Below, piece after piece: positions 20,335 to 31,189 of a DNA stretch of 64,000 nt (its first letter is position 1; each line of letters starts with the position of its first letter). This DNA comes from Cercospora beticola (Eukaryota; Ascomycota; Dothideomycetes; Mycosphaerellales; Mycosphaerellaceae), in the NCBI RefSeq assembly GCF_033473495.1, contig NC_088938.1, forward strand, positions 1,240,001 through 1,304,000. Reading direction: 5' to 3'. Position numbers and translations under genes: made by a program. The notes beneath the pieces are model-generated. The model was given only the letters and a program-made list of their open reading frames with translations, searched no databases and had not been told where the DNA came from.

Positions 20335-23300
20335 TCACTTCATATCAGCTGGCGTCAAAGCCTGCACAACGGACGTACCATCCATAAACCTCGTTCTGAA
20401 GATCCTGTTGGCGTTGGTAAACATCCCATCCTTAAGCGATACAATTATGAACTGGCTCCCTCTGAATCTCGTCCGAATCAGTCGACCAATGTTCTGTGTA
20501 TGTGAAAGATCGAGCGCCGCATCAACCTCGTCCAGAATGTACATAGGTGCAGGCGAGTATTGCAACAACGACAAGATGAGCGAGAGAGCAATCAGCGATC
20601 GCTGTCCTCCAGACAGTTCTGTAAGTGATTGCTTCCAGACTTTGCCGAGACAGACCTTGACTTCGAGACCGTCGCTGATGGCTTTGCCTTCGGGAGGATC
20701 CAATTTCGCCGTGTTACCGGGCAAGAGATCGTTGAAGATAAGTCCAAAGTCCTCATTGACCTTCGACCACGTCTTGTGCAGAGCTTCCTTCTTGTACTCG
20801 TCCAGCGTGATTATTGTCTCCTCAATCTTCTTCTTGTCACGTATCACTGTTCGCATCATGTTCTTTAGGTCGCGCTCCTTCTTCTCAACGCTGTCGATGG
20901 TCGCCATGACAGCTGGGTTGATCTTTTTCTTCATGCCTGTGAAGCGCTCTGTCACGTTCTTCAGATTTGACCTGCACTCTGCCATGTTCTGGTTGTGAAA
21001 ATCATATGGCGTGTTCGCTCGGCCAAAGGATGAATGCTCCTCGAGAATCCAGTCATACTCTTTCTCCAGACTTGACACCGCTTGCTGTGCTCCTTGCTGG
21101 GCTCTTGCAAAGTTATCGATGGCGTGGCCAAGTTTCTGACCCTCGATCTTCTCATCCGAGATCTGCTGAGTCTTTCTCTTCGCAGTACGATCGAGGTCAG
21201 CAATCTCATCGTCGAACGAGCTGAGCTTCTTCCTCTCATCGTTCAAGGCGGCTTCAGCTTCCGCGTGCTTGTCACGGATTTGCCTCTGCTCTGCCTCATG
21301 CGCTGCAAGCTCCTCTTGCTGGCCCTTCAGAGTGGTCTCGGCATCATGGAGCTCTTCTTGTGCAGTAGTCAGGTCGCTACCAATCTGCTCGGCGTCCACA
21401 CTCGCATCGCGCACTTCCTGCTGGAGTGGCTTGATAGAACCTTGTGTCTTGGCCAAGGCCTTCTTGAGCTTGTCCAGCTCAGCCTGTAGTTGTTCAAGCT
21501 TGGCGCCCTTGTTCGATGAGAAGTCCTTCATGTCCTTCTCGATGCGCTTCACTTCGGCGCTCGCCTCGGATTGACGTGCCTTCGCAGCTTGAATGTTCTC
21601 CTTGAGAGCAACATTTGTGTTCTTCATCTCCTGCACCGATGCAATAATGCTACTGGAAGAGTTGCTTGCGATTTGTGTTTCAGCAAGCTGGATCTCATGG
21701 TTCTTGAGGTCCAACTCCTGTTTCGACTGGCGCGCACTCTTCAGCTTCTGGGCATCTTGCCTCATAGCTTCATCAAGGGCGGCAAGTTTTGCTTCTTCAG
21801 ACTCCAATGCCTGGGTGATCGCATTGAGCTTTTGCAACTTGAGCAGAACACCGCTACCTGATGCTGCTGAGCCGCCTGACAACGTTCCGCTCGGGTTGTA
21901 TGTATCACCCTCAACTGTCACGCTCATCATTCGCACCGAGGGGTCGAATGTGACCTTTTTCGCTGTAGCTGCGTCTGCACAGACAAGAGTATTGCCGAAG
22001 ACATATTCCATTGCCTTCTCCACCTCATGAGCATAGCCAATGAGGTTGATTGCCAGATGAACATTTCCAGGGCAGAGCTGCTTGGCAGCATTGACTCTTC
22101 CAGCATCTGCTCTGGACGCATCGATCTTGTCCAGCGGAACAATGGTGACTCGTCGTCTAAGTTTGCCGTTTTCGATCAGTGCAGAGGAAGTCTTTGCAGT
22201 GTCCACTACAACATTGTACAGTCTTCCACCCGCGCAAATTTCGAGTGCTGTGGCTGCCTCTGTCGATGAATCAGGCAGATTGAAAAGCTGAGCAACAAGA
22301 CCCTTCACTCTCCTCCGATCAAAGTTCGGTTCGGGATCCGCATAGGAGAAGTCCAAGCCTGCGACCTGCCGCCGTAGTCCTTCCGCCTCGCCCTGCAATG
22401 ACCGTACGCGCTTCTCAAGCTGAGACTTCTCTGCCTGCTGCTCTTCTTCCCTACCTGGCTGATATCCAAGCTTCTCCAGGCGTGTCTGTAATTTTGCCGC
22501 CTGAGTTCGCAGCGATTCCAGGTCTTTCAAAAGACCAGCGTTCTCCTTCTCGGCCTGTTTAGCACGTGGCTCGTCTTCCTTGATGCGTGCTTCCAGATGA
22601 CTAATTTTCAATTTTGACTGCTCAATCTCTGTTCCGGCCTTCGATGCACTATCTCGAGCCGCGGCGAGTTGACCAGCATAGCCTCCATCGGATCCAGCAT
22701 TCGACGAGATACCGGTCTGCAAAGTCTGAAGCAGTTCTTCCTTCTTGTCCACTTCCGCTCTCTGCTCCTCCAGCTCTTTGCTCGCTGCTTCGTATTTCTG
22801 CTGCAGCTTTTGATGAGCTTCGGTCTTCTGCTTCAGCTGCTTCTCCAGATCTTTTACTGTCGCTTGCATCTTCTGCAGACGCTCTTGCTCCTCTGCCATT
22901 GAAGATTTCTTAAGTTCCAGTTGCGCATCCAGTCGCTCGAGGCTGATCGAATGCTCCTTGACCGCTTCCTCCAACTTTGCAAACTTGCCGCCCTTGCGGA
23001 GCTCCTTGTCACGAGCCGCTCGCACCTTTTCCTTGTCCTCTTCAATCACACCGATTTCACGCTGGAGCTTTTCCGCGCTAACCTCGAGCTCTACAGCACG
23101 CTCTTTCTTCGCCGCCAAATCCTGTGCACTCTGTTCCATCTTCTGCTTACTCTTGATGTAGTCATAGGCGATGACCAGTTTCGTAAGTCGCTCCAGGTCA
23201 TTTTGTGTGCTCTGAAACTCCAGAAATGCGCGCTTCTCGTTGCGCAGCTTCTCCAACTTCGGCTCGATTTCCTCCTTGAGCAGACCTTCCAGCTCCTCCA

Positions 23301-23877
23301 CCTTGGTCTGCTTCTTGGCCAACGTCTTCAGCGCCTTCTCGCGCCTGTCCTCAAACATGCGTGTGCCCGCCGCTTCTTCCACCATGCCCAAAATCTCGGT
23401 GCTCTTCATGTTCAGCACCTTTGTAATCTTTCCCTGCATGATCAGGAAATTGGGGTTGTTGATGTTGAGCTGCACGCTTTGGAACAGGTTCTGCACCGTC
23501 TGCTGCTGCGCACGATGTCCATTGATGAGGTATTTGCTGGTGCCGCCCAGCACGATCTGTCTCGTGACGTTGATGACAGGCACATCTTCGAAACCAATTG
23601 GCGATTTCGCGGTGTCGCCATTGTCGAACACCAACGTGACTGACGCTTTTGTAATGCCGGCCTGCCCCCTCTTGTAGATGAGATCACTCGCTCCGCCTGT
23701 CGCACGCAACAGCTCAAACTTGCCAATGCCCAAGCAAAAACATATCGCGTCCAAGATATTCGACTTTCCAGATCCGTTCAGGCCAGTAATCGCGTTGAAG
23801 GTGGGGTCCCAGCCGGAGATGACGGTGCGCACGGCGTACGACTTGAAGCCGTCGATGATCAACTCGGTGATGCGCAT
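20335..23877 (-). CDS. SMC2: Condensin subunit SMC2
   Basis: Single exon, 1180 aa, the normal SMC2 length. Head half 1: MRITELIIDGFKSYAVRT and Walker A GLNGSGKS (32-39). The Q-loop region contains QGKITKVLNMKSTEILGMVE. A long coiled coil runs from about 170 to 500, followed by the hinge (VKGLVAQLFNLP to SGTLSGGSAASGSG, about 520-680), returning coiled coil, and head half 2 with the ABC signature LSGGQRSL and Walker B MYILDEVDAALDL. With SMC4 and non-SMC subunits it forms condensin, which compacts mitotic chromosomes. LSGGSAASGSG after the hinge is typical of SMC2. The promoter carries a forkhead dyad and an ACGCGA box. Confidence 0.97.
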   Translation of the reverse strand: MRITELIIDGFKSYAVRTVISGWDPTFNAITGLNGSGKSNILDAICFCLGIGKFELLRATGGASDLIYKRGQAGITKASVTLVFDNGDTAKSPIGFEDVPVINVTRQIVLGGTSKYLINGHRAQQQTVQNLFQSVQLNINNPNFLIMQGKITKVLNMKSTEILGMVEEAAGTRMFEDRREKALKTLAKKQTKVEELEGLLKEEIEPKLEKLRNEKRAFLEFQSTQNDLERLTKLVIAYDYIKSKQKMEQSAQDLAAKKERAVELEVSAEKLQREIGVIEEDKEKVRAARDKELRKGGKFAKLEEAVKEHSISLERLDAQLELKKSSMAEEQERLQKMQATVKDLEKQLKQKTEAHQKLQQKYEAASKELEEQRAEVDKKEELLQTLQTGISSNAGSDGGYAGQLAAARDSASKAGTEIEQSKLKISHLEARIKEDEPRAKQAEKENAGLLKDLESLRTQAAKLQTRLEKLGYQPGREEEQQAEKSQLEKRVRSLQGEAEGLRRQVAGLDFSYADPEPNFDRRRVKGLVAQLFNLPDSSTEAATALEICAGGRLYNVVVDTAKTSSALIENGKLRRRVTIVPLDKIDASRADAGRVNAAKQLCPGNVHLAINLIGYAHEVEKAMEYVFGNTLVCADAATAKKVTFDPSVRMMSVTVEGDTYNPSGTLSGGSAASGSGVLLKLQKLNAITQALESEEAKLAALDEAMRQDAQKLKSARQSKQELDLKNHEIQLAETQIASNSSSSIIASVQEMKNTNVALKENIQAAKARQSEASAEVKRIEKDMKDFSSNKGAKLEQLQAELDKLKKALAKTQGSIKPLQQEVRDASVDAEQIGSDLTTAQEELHDAETTLKGQQEELAAHEAEQRQIRDKHAEAEAALNDERKKLSSFDDEIADLDRTAKRKTQQISDEKIEGQKLGHAIDNFARAQQGAQQAVSSLEKEYDWILEEHSSFGRANTPYDFHNQNMAECRSNLKNVTERFTGMKKKINPAVMATIDSVEKKERDLKNMMRTVIRDKKKIEETIITLDEYKKEALHKTWSKVNEDFGLIFNDLLPGNTAKLDPPEGKAISDGLEVKVCLGKVWKQSLTELSGGQRSLIALSLILSLLQYSPAPMYILDEVDAALDLSHTQNIGRLIRTRFRGSQFIIVSLKDGMFTNANRIFRTRFMDGTSVVQALTPADMK

Positions 23878-23950
23878 CGTGGCGGTGGGTATATCGCGTC
23901 GTCCAGGTCGCTAGGTGCGCATAGTGGTGTTGTTGGACTTCTAGTTGCAA

Positions 23951-23989
23951 TGTTTACCGGCGGGAGTAAACAAAGGTCGGCCCACGCGA
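23951..23989. promoter_or_regulatory. Inverted forkhead-core pair plus ACGCGA box upstream of SMC2
   Basis: TGTTTAC (23951..23957) and GTAAACA (23966..23972) form an inverted pair of forkhead cores separated by 8 nt, about 74-95 bp before the SMC2 ATG. ACGCGA (23984..23989) resembles an MBF box. The factors are inferred. Confidence 0.5.
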
Positions 23990-25179
23990 GCGCCAAGCAT
24001 TTAACCGCCGTTCCGTGCTGCGCGAATCCTCACTCAGCCTGGCATACGCTTACATAACGTCAGGTTATCAGTAACTAGTTCCAGCAAAGCCTTGAATCAT
24101 CTCTATTGCGACAATTCACCCAACTCATGCCGCGTCTCCCTCGGCCCACTGGCAAGGAACAAGGCCAGAAAGTGACAATAGCATAGCTTTATCAAAGCCT
24201 GTCCAGTACGCTCTGGAATCGTACATCATCGTTGGAGCTTGTCGGGCCACGCATTACGCAGCATTTGACCTCGAGGGCTAAAATCAGAATGCTCATGGGC
24301 GGAGTAACATCCCGCCCCAGGCTGCGTCTTTGCTTGTTGAAGGCACACCACGACCGCCATTCATGACGAGCTCCCACGGCAAGCTCTCGTGAGAGGCCAG
24401 TCCCGCAAGCATTGCTTATTTCAGGACGGCAATGATGTACATGCCGCCGAACGATGTTACACGTGGGCATGCGAGCCCTCGTGTATGTAGCCTCAGGCTA
24501 CGATGTTGGTTGATCTCAATAGCCCCCGCGGCATACCTCCTACTCCCAATCTGCCGCGCATTACGACGACCAAATGAGGGTGCTGCATCTCCGGCTGGTA
24601 GCTTCTCGAGCGTCGAAGGAGAGGAGAGCGGAGTGAGTTCACCGCGGTCTGAATCGTACTCGACGCAGCAGGGCACAGGCACAATGCAGACCCTGGCCAC
24701 GCGTTGGAGTTCTCGTGCGGAAAGAAGAACGGTCGGCCGCTTTCTGCACAAATTCTGCACTTGCGGGTCTGGCAGGGTGGTTAGATCGCAGTAGGCGCAG
24801 TAGTCGCTCGAGCACATCGACCGCTTCCCTCGCAGCGCCACGATCAATAGAATACACCGCCCAGGCCAAGCGATGCCCGCCCGCCACGTCGTCGTCGGAA
24901 GAATCAGATGATCAGATTAGATAACAAAAAGTCGCGCGCATCCCAAAGTGCCGCAGCGGATCGTGACTGACTCCCTCCTCTCCCCTCCCTCCTCGGGCTG
25001 CCATTGCCACTTCTTGTGCAACACTCGACTGCGCCCGTCCGCCTCGGACCCAGATGCACCACCCCACGCCGCCGTAGCAGCAGGGAATCGCGTCGCATTT
25101 TGCTCGCCATTTTCGGGGCTACTGCCGGCATTGGGCCCAGACATCAAAGACGTTTCCCTCTGCCCACACCACTCGTTCC
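23990..25179. other. Intergenic: ARG2 upstream region
   Basis: About 1.2 kb. Short overlapping frames on both strands near 24430-24850 have no family match and low plausibility. A near-consensus Gcn4/CpcA site TGACTCC lies about 210 bp upstream of the N-acetylglutamate synthase start, fitting general amino-acid control. Otherwise nothing is supported. Confidence 0.45.
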
Positions 25180-27231
25180 GTGACATGGAAAATGACTACC
25201 TCTATGTTGGCGTCTGGAAAGGCAAACGTATACGGGGGACTTAAGAAGTTGACCGTCAGCCAATGCGGCCGTGTATACTCCAACTCCACCACACCGCCAC
25301 CTCCGCCTCCAACTGCCAATGGCAAGCATGCCGCGAGGGCCGACGACGCCGCCAAGCAGCGCGAGCTGGTGATGAATGTGCTGACGGCGAATGCCACCAA
25401 GCGCGACGCCAAACAGTATCTGGCTCGATTTGAGCAGTCAGCACGAACCAGGGCGTACCTGGGCCCAAGCAATGCAGCACCACAAGATGACTCCCATGGC
25501 TCTCGTCACCGCACCAAACAGAGAGAGGACCATAACGGTGTGAATCTTGGCGGACTGTACACTCCCGCGAGGGCGATTGCAAATTCTCCACAATTCACTG
25601 TTCAAAATGCTTTCCGAGAACAGCAAGTGCAGGAACCCCAGCAAGAACTACATGTGGCGCTAGCATGTCTCAAAGCGCCAGAAGCCATCGACGACTTCAC
25701 TCTGGACGGCCTTGCCAGAACAATTTCTCAATTGGTCAAACTTGACATGGCCATGATTCTCGTTCTGGACATCAACCCTTCCAATGTCCAAGCAGAAGAC
25801 CACGCAGAACAACTGGCTGATACAAAAACAATGCGACGTGTCCTCGCCCAGCAAGCAGATCGACTCTGCGATGCCATAGATCGTCATAATCCGGAAGGTG
25901 CTCGATCTGTGCCGAACGCCCTCGAAACGTACGAAGATCACTGGGAGCAGGGCATTGATACGATGGAGTTGCAAGTGGCAATGCCAAATTTGATCATGGA
26001 TCCGTTAAGTCGTGGCATGGTTCCAATAGTATCACCATTGGCTTACAACACTTCCGGTCAACTCGTGGAAGTGGCAGCCGCCGATATTATGGCTGCTTTG
26101 ACCAAATATCTCACTGGAAAGGACAAACCTGTGGATGATGATGCTGCACATAACTACGGCGAGGTTAGCCTCGATCGGATTGTTGTTTTGGATGCAGTTG
26201 GAGGTATTCCCAGCAAGCATCGAGGGCACGGAGCGCATGTCTTCATTAATCTTGATCAGGAATACGACCTAGTGGAGAGCGAACTGGCAGAGTACGCAGA
26301 AGAAGCTCGCCAAGACGAAACAAACAGCAGAGGTCCAGCTTTCTATGATCAACATCGTGACAACTTGGAGCTGGTTCGACGATGTCTACACATATTACCA
26401 TCATCATCTTCAGGACTCATTGTCTCACCACACGAAGCCGCAAGCTCGTCAACAGCTACGGACGCTGCTCCCTCTCCACTTGGTGCTGCCGGAACAAGAC
26501 GACAGAAGAACCCGCTGATCCATAACCTTCTCACAAACAAGCCTGTAATATCATCATCGCTACCCGCAGCTCGACTGGCCCCAAAAGAACACGACGGCGA
26601 TGAAGGGCCTCTGACGGAAGCGAGCACTGTGCTCAGAAAGGGCATGCCGCTCAGTGTCATTCCATCAGTAGGCAGGACACGTGGTTGGCAAAAGCCGAGT
26701 GTCGGGAGAACTCCACTACAACTCGAAAAGGATCCACGCGTGGACCTTCCTCGTCTGGTACATCTGATCGAAAACAGTTTCCGACGCAAACTGAATGTCA
26801 AGCACTATTTACAACGAGTGAACAGTCATGTCGCTGGCATTATCGTAGCCGGACAGTACGAAGGCGGTGCGATCCTCACATGGGAAATGCCGCCCGGTGT
26901 TAACGATCCGCAACGACTAGTACCATATCTCGACAAATTCGCCGTCTTGCAGAGCTCACAAGGGTCAAGCGGCGTCGCCGACATTGTCTTCCAAGCAATG
27001 GTGCGCAGCTGTTTTCCCAACGGCGTATGCTGGCGCAGCAGGACCGACAATCCCGTCAACAAATGGTACTTTGAGCGTGCAGCTGGGAGCTGGCAAATAC
27101 CAGACAGCAATTGGACAATGTTCTGGACTGGCGAAGGTGTCATCGAAAACGAGCAGAAGTGGAATGATTATGTGGCCGTCTGTTCAAGCATACAAGCCAG
27201 CTGGGCTCCTGACGGGAAGAAAGATGACTGA
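25180..27231 (+). CDS. ARG2: Mitochondrial N-acetylglutamate synthase
   Basis: Single exon, 683 aa. It makes N-acetylglutamate from glutamate and acetyl-CoA, the first step of ornithine/arginine synthesis, in the mitochondrial matrix. The N-terminus is basic and Ser/Thr-rich (targeting), and the start may be 25180 or the Met at 25192. A degenerate amino-acid-kinase-like region runs from about 130 to 480. The C-terminal vertebrate-type NAT domain includes SFRRKLNVKHYLQRV, GAILTWEMPPG, YLDKFAVLQSSQG and PNGVCWRSRTDNPVNKWYFE, and ends WTMFWTG. Introns are absent. Its 3' end faces that of the SDR gene, 22 bp away. Confidence 0.93.
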   Translation: MTWKMTTSMLASGKANVYGGLKKLTVSQCGRVYSNSTTPPPPPPTANGKHAARADDAAKQRELVMNVLTANATKRDAKQYLARFEQSARTRAYLGPSNAAPQDDSHGSRHRTKQREDHNGVNLGGLYTPARAIANSPQFTVQNAFREQQVQEPQQELHVALACLKAPEAIDDFTLDGLARTISQLVKLDMAMILVLDINPSNVQAEDHAEQLADTKTMRRVLAQQADRLCDAIDRHNPEGARSVPNALETYEDHWEQGIDTMELQVAMPNLIMDPLSRGMVPIVSPLAYNTSGQLVEVAAADIMAALTKYLTGKDKPVDDDAAHNYGEVSLDRIVVLDAVGGIPSKHRGHGAHVFINLDQEYDLVESELAEYAEEARQDETNSRGPAFYDQHRDNLELVRRCLHILPSSSSGLIVSPHEAASSSTATDAAPSPLGAAGTRRQKNPLIHNLLTNKPVISSSLPAARLAPKEHDGDEGPLTEASTVLRKGMPLSVIPSVGRTRGWQKPSVGRTPLQLEKDPRVDLPRLVHLIENSFRRKLNVKHYLQRVNSHVAGIIVAGQYEGGAILTWEMPPGVNDPQRLVPYLDKFAVLQSSQGSSGVADIVFQAMVRSCFPNGVCWRSRTDNPVNKWYFERAAGSWQIPDSNWTMFWTGEGVIENEQKWNDYVAVCSSIQASWAPDGKKDD

Positions 27232-27253
27232 AAGTAGTTTTAATACCCTCAAG

Positions 27254-28177
27254 TCAAACAACCAACTTGACCTTCAGCTTATCCCTCTCTACAATCTCCT
27301 TCTTCTTCTCTTCACTGACCAATTCTTCCAGATCCCATGTACAGTTCACATATCTTCCCGATAACCATTCTCTCTGCTCCTGACACAGAAATGCCAAAGT
27401 ATCTGCACACAGTCTCGGAGTCTCAGTGAACGCCGCTTTCAATTCTTCATTCATCCCTTCTCCATTCCCTACAATATCTGTCAAGATATTCCCTGGATGC
27501 ACAGCAATCGCCACAAGTCCTTGATCTGCATATTCTGCTGCTACAAACTCCGTCAATCGAAGAACGGCGAGTTTGGAAATTTGATAGGCGGAAAGAGTGG
27601 GATTGACGAGGTGTGCACCGACGGAGGAGATGTTGATGAGTGTCTTGGTGGAGGAGGCGAGTAGTAAAGGGAGGAAGGATCCTGTCATGAGATAAGTTCC
27701 TTGGAGATTAACGTTCATGGTCTCGTCCCACCAGGTTTCAGGAGTGGAAGAGCCGATGAGGTCGTTGGAGGACATCATGCCGGCGTTGTTGATTAGGATG
27801 TCGAGTTTACCGGAGAAGCCTTTGGAGATGAGTTCTGCGGCTGCTGAGACGCTGGTGCGGGATGCGATGTCGAGGTTCAGAGGGAGGATTTGGGGTTCGG
27901 GATGGCCGGCTGCGAGGGCCGAGGATTTTATGAGGCTGGAGGTTGTAGTCAGGGAGCTCCTGGCTCCCATGGCGATGTGGGATGCTCCGGCTTTGGCGAA
28001 TGAGATTTCGATTTGTTGGCCGAGGCCTTTGGATGCGCCGGTGATGAGGACGGATTTTCCTGTGAGGTTGGCTTTTGTGGGATCGATGAAGGGGTAGGTG
28101 TCGTTGAATACTTTTTGGGTCATGGTGTAGTCGCCTGGAGATTGTTTAGTATGTGGAGGGAGAACTCCGAAGGGCAT
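27254..28177 (-). CDS. Short-chain dehydrogenase/reductase (classical SDR)
   Basis: Single exon, 307 aa; the first 18 residues before MTQKVFND may be untranslated. The Rossmann motif TGASKGLG lies near 46-53, NNAG near 139, and the catalytic Ser (INISSVG) precedes Tyr-x3-Lys (YQISK). The substrate is unknown. The C-terminus (YVNCTWDLEELVSEEKKKEI) is typical of a fungal SDR group common in secondary and xenobiotic metabolism. The coding strand is C-rich in the 5' part and G-rich after about position 27555, the same flip as in three other genes here. Confidence 0.88.
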   Translation of the reverse strand: MPFGVLPPHTKQSPGDYTMTQKVFNDTYPFIDPTKANLTGKSVLITGASKGLGQQIEISFAKAGASHIAMGARSSLTTTSSLIKSSALAAGHPEPQILPLNLDIASRTSVSAAAELISKGFSGKLDILINNAGMMSSNDLIGSSTPETWWDETMNVNLQGTYLMTGSFLPLLLASSTKTLINISSVGAHLVNPTLSAYQISKLAVLRLTEFVAAEYADQGLVAIAVHPGNILTDIVGNGEGMNEELKAAFTETPRLCADTLAFLCQEQREWLSGRYVNCTWDLEELVSEEKKKEIVERDKLKVKLVV

Positions 28178-28570
28178 TTGGGTGTGCCAATTTCAACATA
28201 CCTGGTCCTTCGAGGACGTTGGGTGTGCCTCGTGGAGGCGGCATATCGGCGGTCAAGTGTTGATCAATCGGCGAAAGTATTGGTGGTATCTAGGTGTTGA
28301 AACAACAGTGTTGAGGCAGTGGAATTTATGTATGGCCATTGATACATGAACCCTAATACGAAGACAACTCCGAAGGATCGTAAACTCCGTGATCTCCACA
28401 CCACAACCTGCCGTGCAACGTGTTGTAGCTTATCAATCGTGGGGCAAGATACGCCGGGACTTAAGGACGGACTTGTGAGTTTTGCTGTCGTTGGTCGTTC
28501 GTCCACTACATTGCATCGTACAATTTCGGTATTTTCACACTCACAAGAACCAACGCTTTTGATTTTTTTT
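28178..28570. other. Intergenic: SDR promoter / MMSDH 3' flank
   Basis: 393 bases. A run of ten or more T residues lies close to the MMSDH stop codon at 28571. No gene is supported. Confidence 0.5.
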
Positions 28571-30350
28571 TTACGACTGAGTAGGCATATTCACAGTCGC
28601 CCTTGTGCTAATAGCGTCCTCGCTTCTCCAAAGACTTGTCACAGTCTTGAGTTGTGTGTAGAAGTTCAAGCCTGGCTTGCCGTAGAAAGTGTTTGCGCCT
28701 CCTCCTGCAACCGACTTCTTGTTTCCTGTGAAGCTGAACATTGGCAACGGCACTGGAATCGGTACGTTGATACCGACTTGCCCGGCCTCGATCTCTTTCT
28801 GGAACTTGCCAGCTGTGGCGCCAGATGCGGTGAAGATAGCGGTTCCGTTGCCGTATTCATTGTCGTTGATGAGCTTGATCGCATCGTCAAGGGTTGGCAC
28901 GTTCAAGCAGACGAGGACAGGACCGAAAATCTCCTCCTTGTAGCATTGCATGTCCTTGGTCACGTTCGCGATGATAGTTGGTCCAACCTGCAAGGTGTTA
29001 GCACGTGCTCGGTAGGAAACTGTTCGTAAAAATGCTTACCCAGTTGCCATTGGCGTATTTGGCATCCTTTGGCTTTGCTCCGCGACCATCAAGTACAATG
29101 GTAGCACCTTCCTTCTCAGCAGACGCAATGAGGCCCTCGATCCTCTCCTTTGCCTGTGGAGAGATGACTGGACCAAGATCTGCGCCCTCCTCGAAACCGC
29201 CGTTCATGCTGAGAGCCTTTGCACGCTCGGCGATTTCAGGAGCCCAGTCCTTGGTCTCGCCCACGAAGACAAGTGTGGAAAGTGCCATACATCTCTGGCC
29301 CGCGGCACCGAACGCAGCACCAGCGATGGCATTCAGTGTGGCGTTCTTGTTGCAGTCAGGTAGGACAGCGGCGTGGTTCTTGGCGCCCAAGTTGGCCTGG
29401 ACACGCTTGCCTTGTGCACTGCCACGGCTGAAGATGTACTCGCCAGCCTTGTTGGATCCGACGAAGGAAATGGCCTTGATACGTGGCTCGTCGATGATGA
29501 AGTCAACAGTCTTGGCTGCACCGTGAATGATGTTGATCACTCCAGGTGGGAAGCCAGCCTTCTCCGCGAGCTCCGCGAGGATCATGGTGGCACCTGGGTC
29601 GCGCTCTGAAGGCTTGATGATAACAGTGTTACCAGAAATGGCGGCAATGGGGATAGTCCAAAGTGGAATCATGGCTGGGAAGTTGAAGGGGCAAATGGCT
29701 GCCACAATGCCCAGTGGCTCCCGGTACGAACGAGTCTCCATGTCCTTGGCCACTTCAAGCACCTCACCAGTGATTTGTGTGGTAATTCCGCATGCGTTCT
29801 CTGCTACTTGCAGACCACGAAGGACATCACCCTTGGCGTCTGCGAAAGTCTTGCCTTGCTCGAGCGTGATGCTCGCGGCCAAGCGGTCCCAGTTCTCTCT
29901 GATCAGCGCCACATACTTGAACATGAGCTGTTGCCTGTGCAGCACACTGGTCGCCTTCCATGCTGGGAATGCCTTCTCGGCGCTGTCTACTGCCGCCTTC
30001 AGCTCTTCATCTGTGGACTGCGGCACGCGGGTAACGAGGTTGTTTGTGGACGGGTCGTGTAGATCAATCCATTGTGTAGCCTGAGAGTCGATGAACTTGT
30101 TATCGATGAAGTTCTGGGTGTTCAATGGCTGTTGCACTTTCTCGTGGGTCGTTGGGTATTCGGTCGCTGTCGTCGCGGCGGAAGTGGTACCTTGCAAGTG
30201 TCGAGTTGTGGCGTGTAGCCGTCGGACGGCCTGCTGGCCCGCATTGGGGTTTTGCGGCATTCTGGTAAATCGAGCGGCGACTGGAGCTGCAGGCCGAAGC
30301 GTCAAGCTCTGGAGTAGCTTTCCCTTGGACACAATGCGGCGGGTCGACAT
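28571..30350 (-). CDS. Methylmalonate-semialdehyde dehydrogenase (CoA-acylating), mitochondrial
   Basis: Two exons, complement(join(28571..28987, 29040..30350)), 575 aa. The 52-nt intron (GTAAGC...TTGCAG) lies late, after YANGNW. The N-terminus is Arg-rich with Ala/Ser (mitochondrial presequence, about 1-60). ALDH core: [37 protein letters not shown], and LGAKNHAAV, where Asn replaces the general-base Glu as in MMSDH. The catalytic Cys354 lies in GQRCMALS. After the intron comes EIFGPVLV and a glycine-rich ending. The enzyme turns malonate- or methylmalonate-semialdehyde plus CoA and NAD into acetyl- or propionyl-CoA in valine and pyrimidine catabolism. This is the ALDH6A1/MmsA family. Confidence 0.94.
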
Positions 30351-31189
30351 ATTCGTGGAAAGGAAGAACTCGCTGTCTTCTAGCTAAAGAGACGACGAGG
30401 TGGAGCGGAGAGGGATGGAGGGTATCCAACAATGTATCTTTTGCGGAGTGCAGGCGAAACGGTAGAAGAACAGAGCTCGTCGTGACGTCCCCTCTCATCC
30501 GCCCTCGGCTTAAGAAGCACAGCGGCATCGGATCCTCAGGGCATTACTTCTTGGCACGGATCCGTATTGTGTATCCATCCGCGAACAAATACCCTATACG
30601 GCACGGCATCGACGAGCGCGATATATTGTAGACATCTCACTTCCGCAGATTACGCACAATGACCACGCTTCCAATTCAGTCTGCTGTACTTTGCGACCTA
30701 CCGTTGCACACCTCCATGCTGTCAAGATCAATGCTGGCTTTCCGCTACGTTCATGAGAGCGGGCGTGAAGACAGAAACACTTCTCTTCATCGGGGACGAA
30801 TGCCACACCACCGCATCTGGGCCCGGCATCGCTGCACCAGACCGCACTCCGTGGAGACAGCATGGCAGCGCGAAGTCTGACCGTGACACCGGCGAGCAGC
30901 CACCGGGCCGGGCAGCCATAATGGCAGGTGTGGCCGACAAGTCCCTCCATGACACGCCGAAACCCTCAAACGATCATAGGGTTTGTTGTACGTGCGAAGT
31001 CACTGGGCTGCGTCCATCGTCGAGTTGTGCCGCAGCAAATGGGCTACATATCATAAGCAGGAACGAGATGACTCGCAACTTCATGTGGTACCCGAGCTGA
31101 TAGGCAACAGACGAATCCTTCAGACTTCACCATAAAAGACAGATGATTTTGAGCTGACATGCAGGAACAACCATCGCTCAGCGTTCAAA
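30351..31189. other. Intergenic: MMSDH promoter and GFA-gene promoter
   Basis: 839 bases between divergent starts. Short frames on both strands have no domain and read like chance. No RNA gene or repeat is visible. Confidence 0.5.

Noticed and set aside
22921..23643. Long + strand ORF opposite SMC2
   Set aside because: Antisense shadow of coiled-coil coding sequence.
24432..24847. Genes in the SMC2-ARG2 intergenic region
   Set aside because: Overlapping frames on both strands, no domain, no splice support.
24960..25179. Arginine attenuator peptide upstream of the gene called ARG2
   Set aside because: That uORF belongs to the carbamoyl-phosphate synthase small-subunit gene (also named arg-2 in Neurospora), not to N-acetylglutamate synthase; none is seen here.
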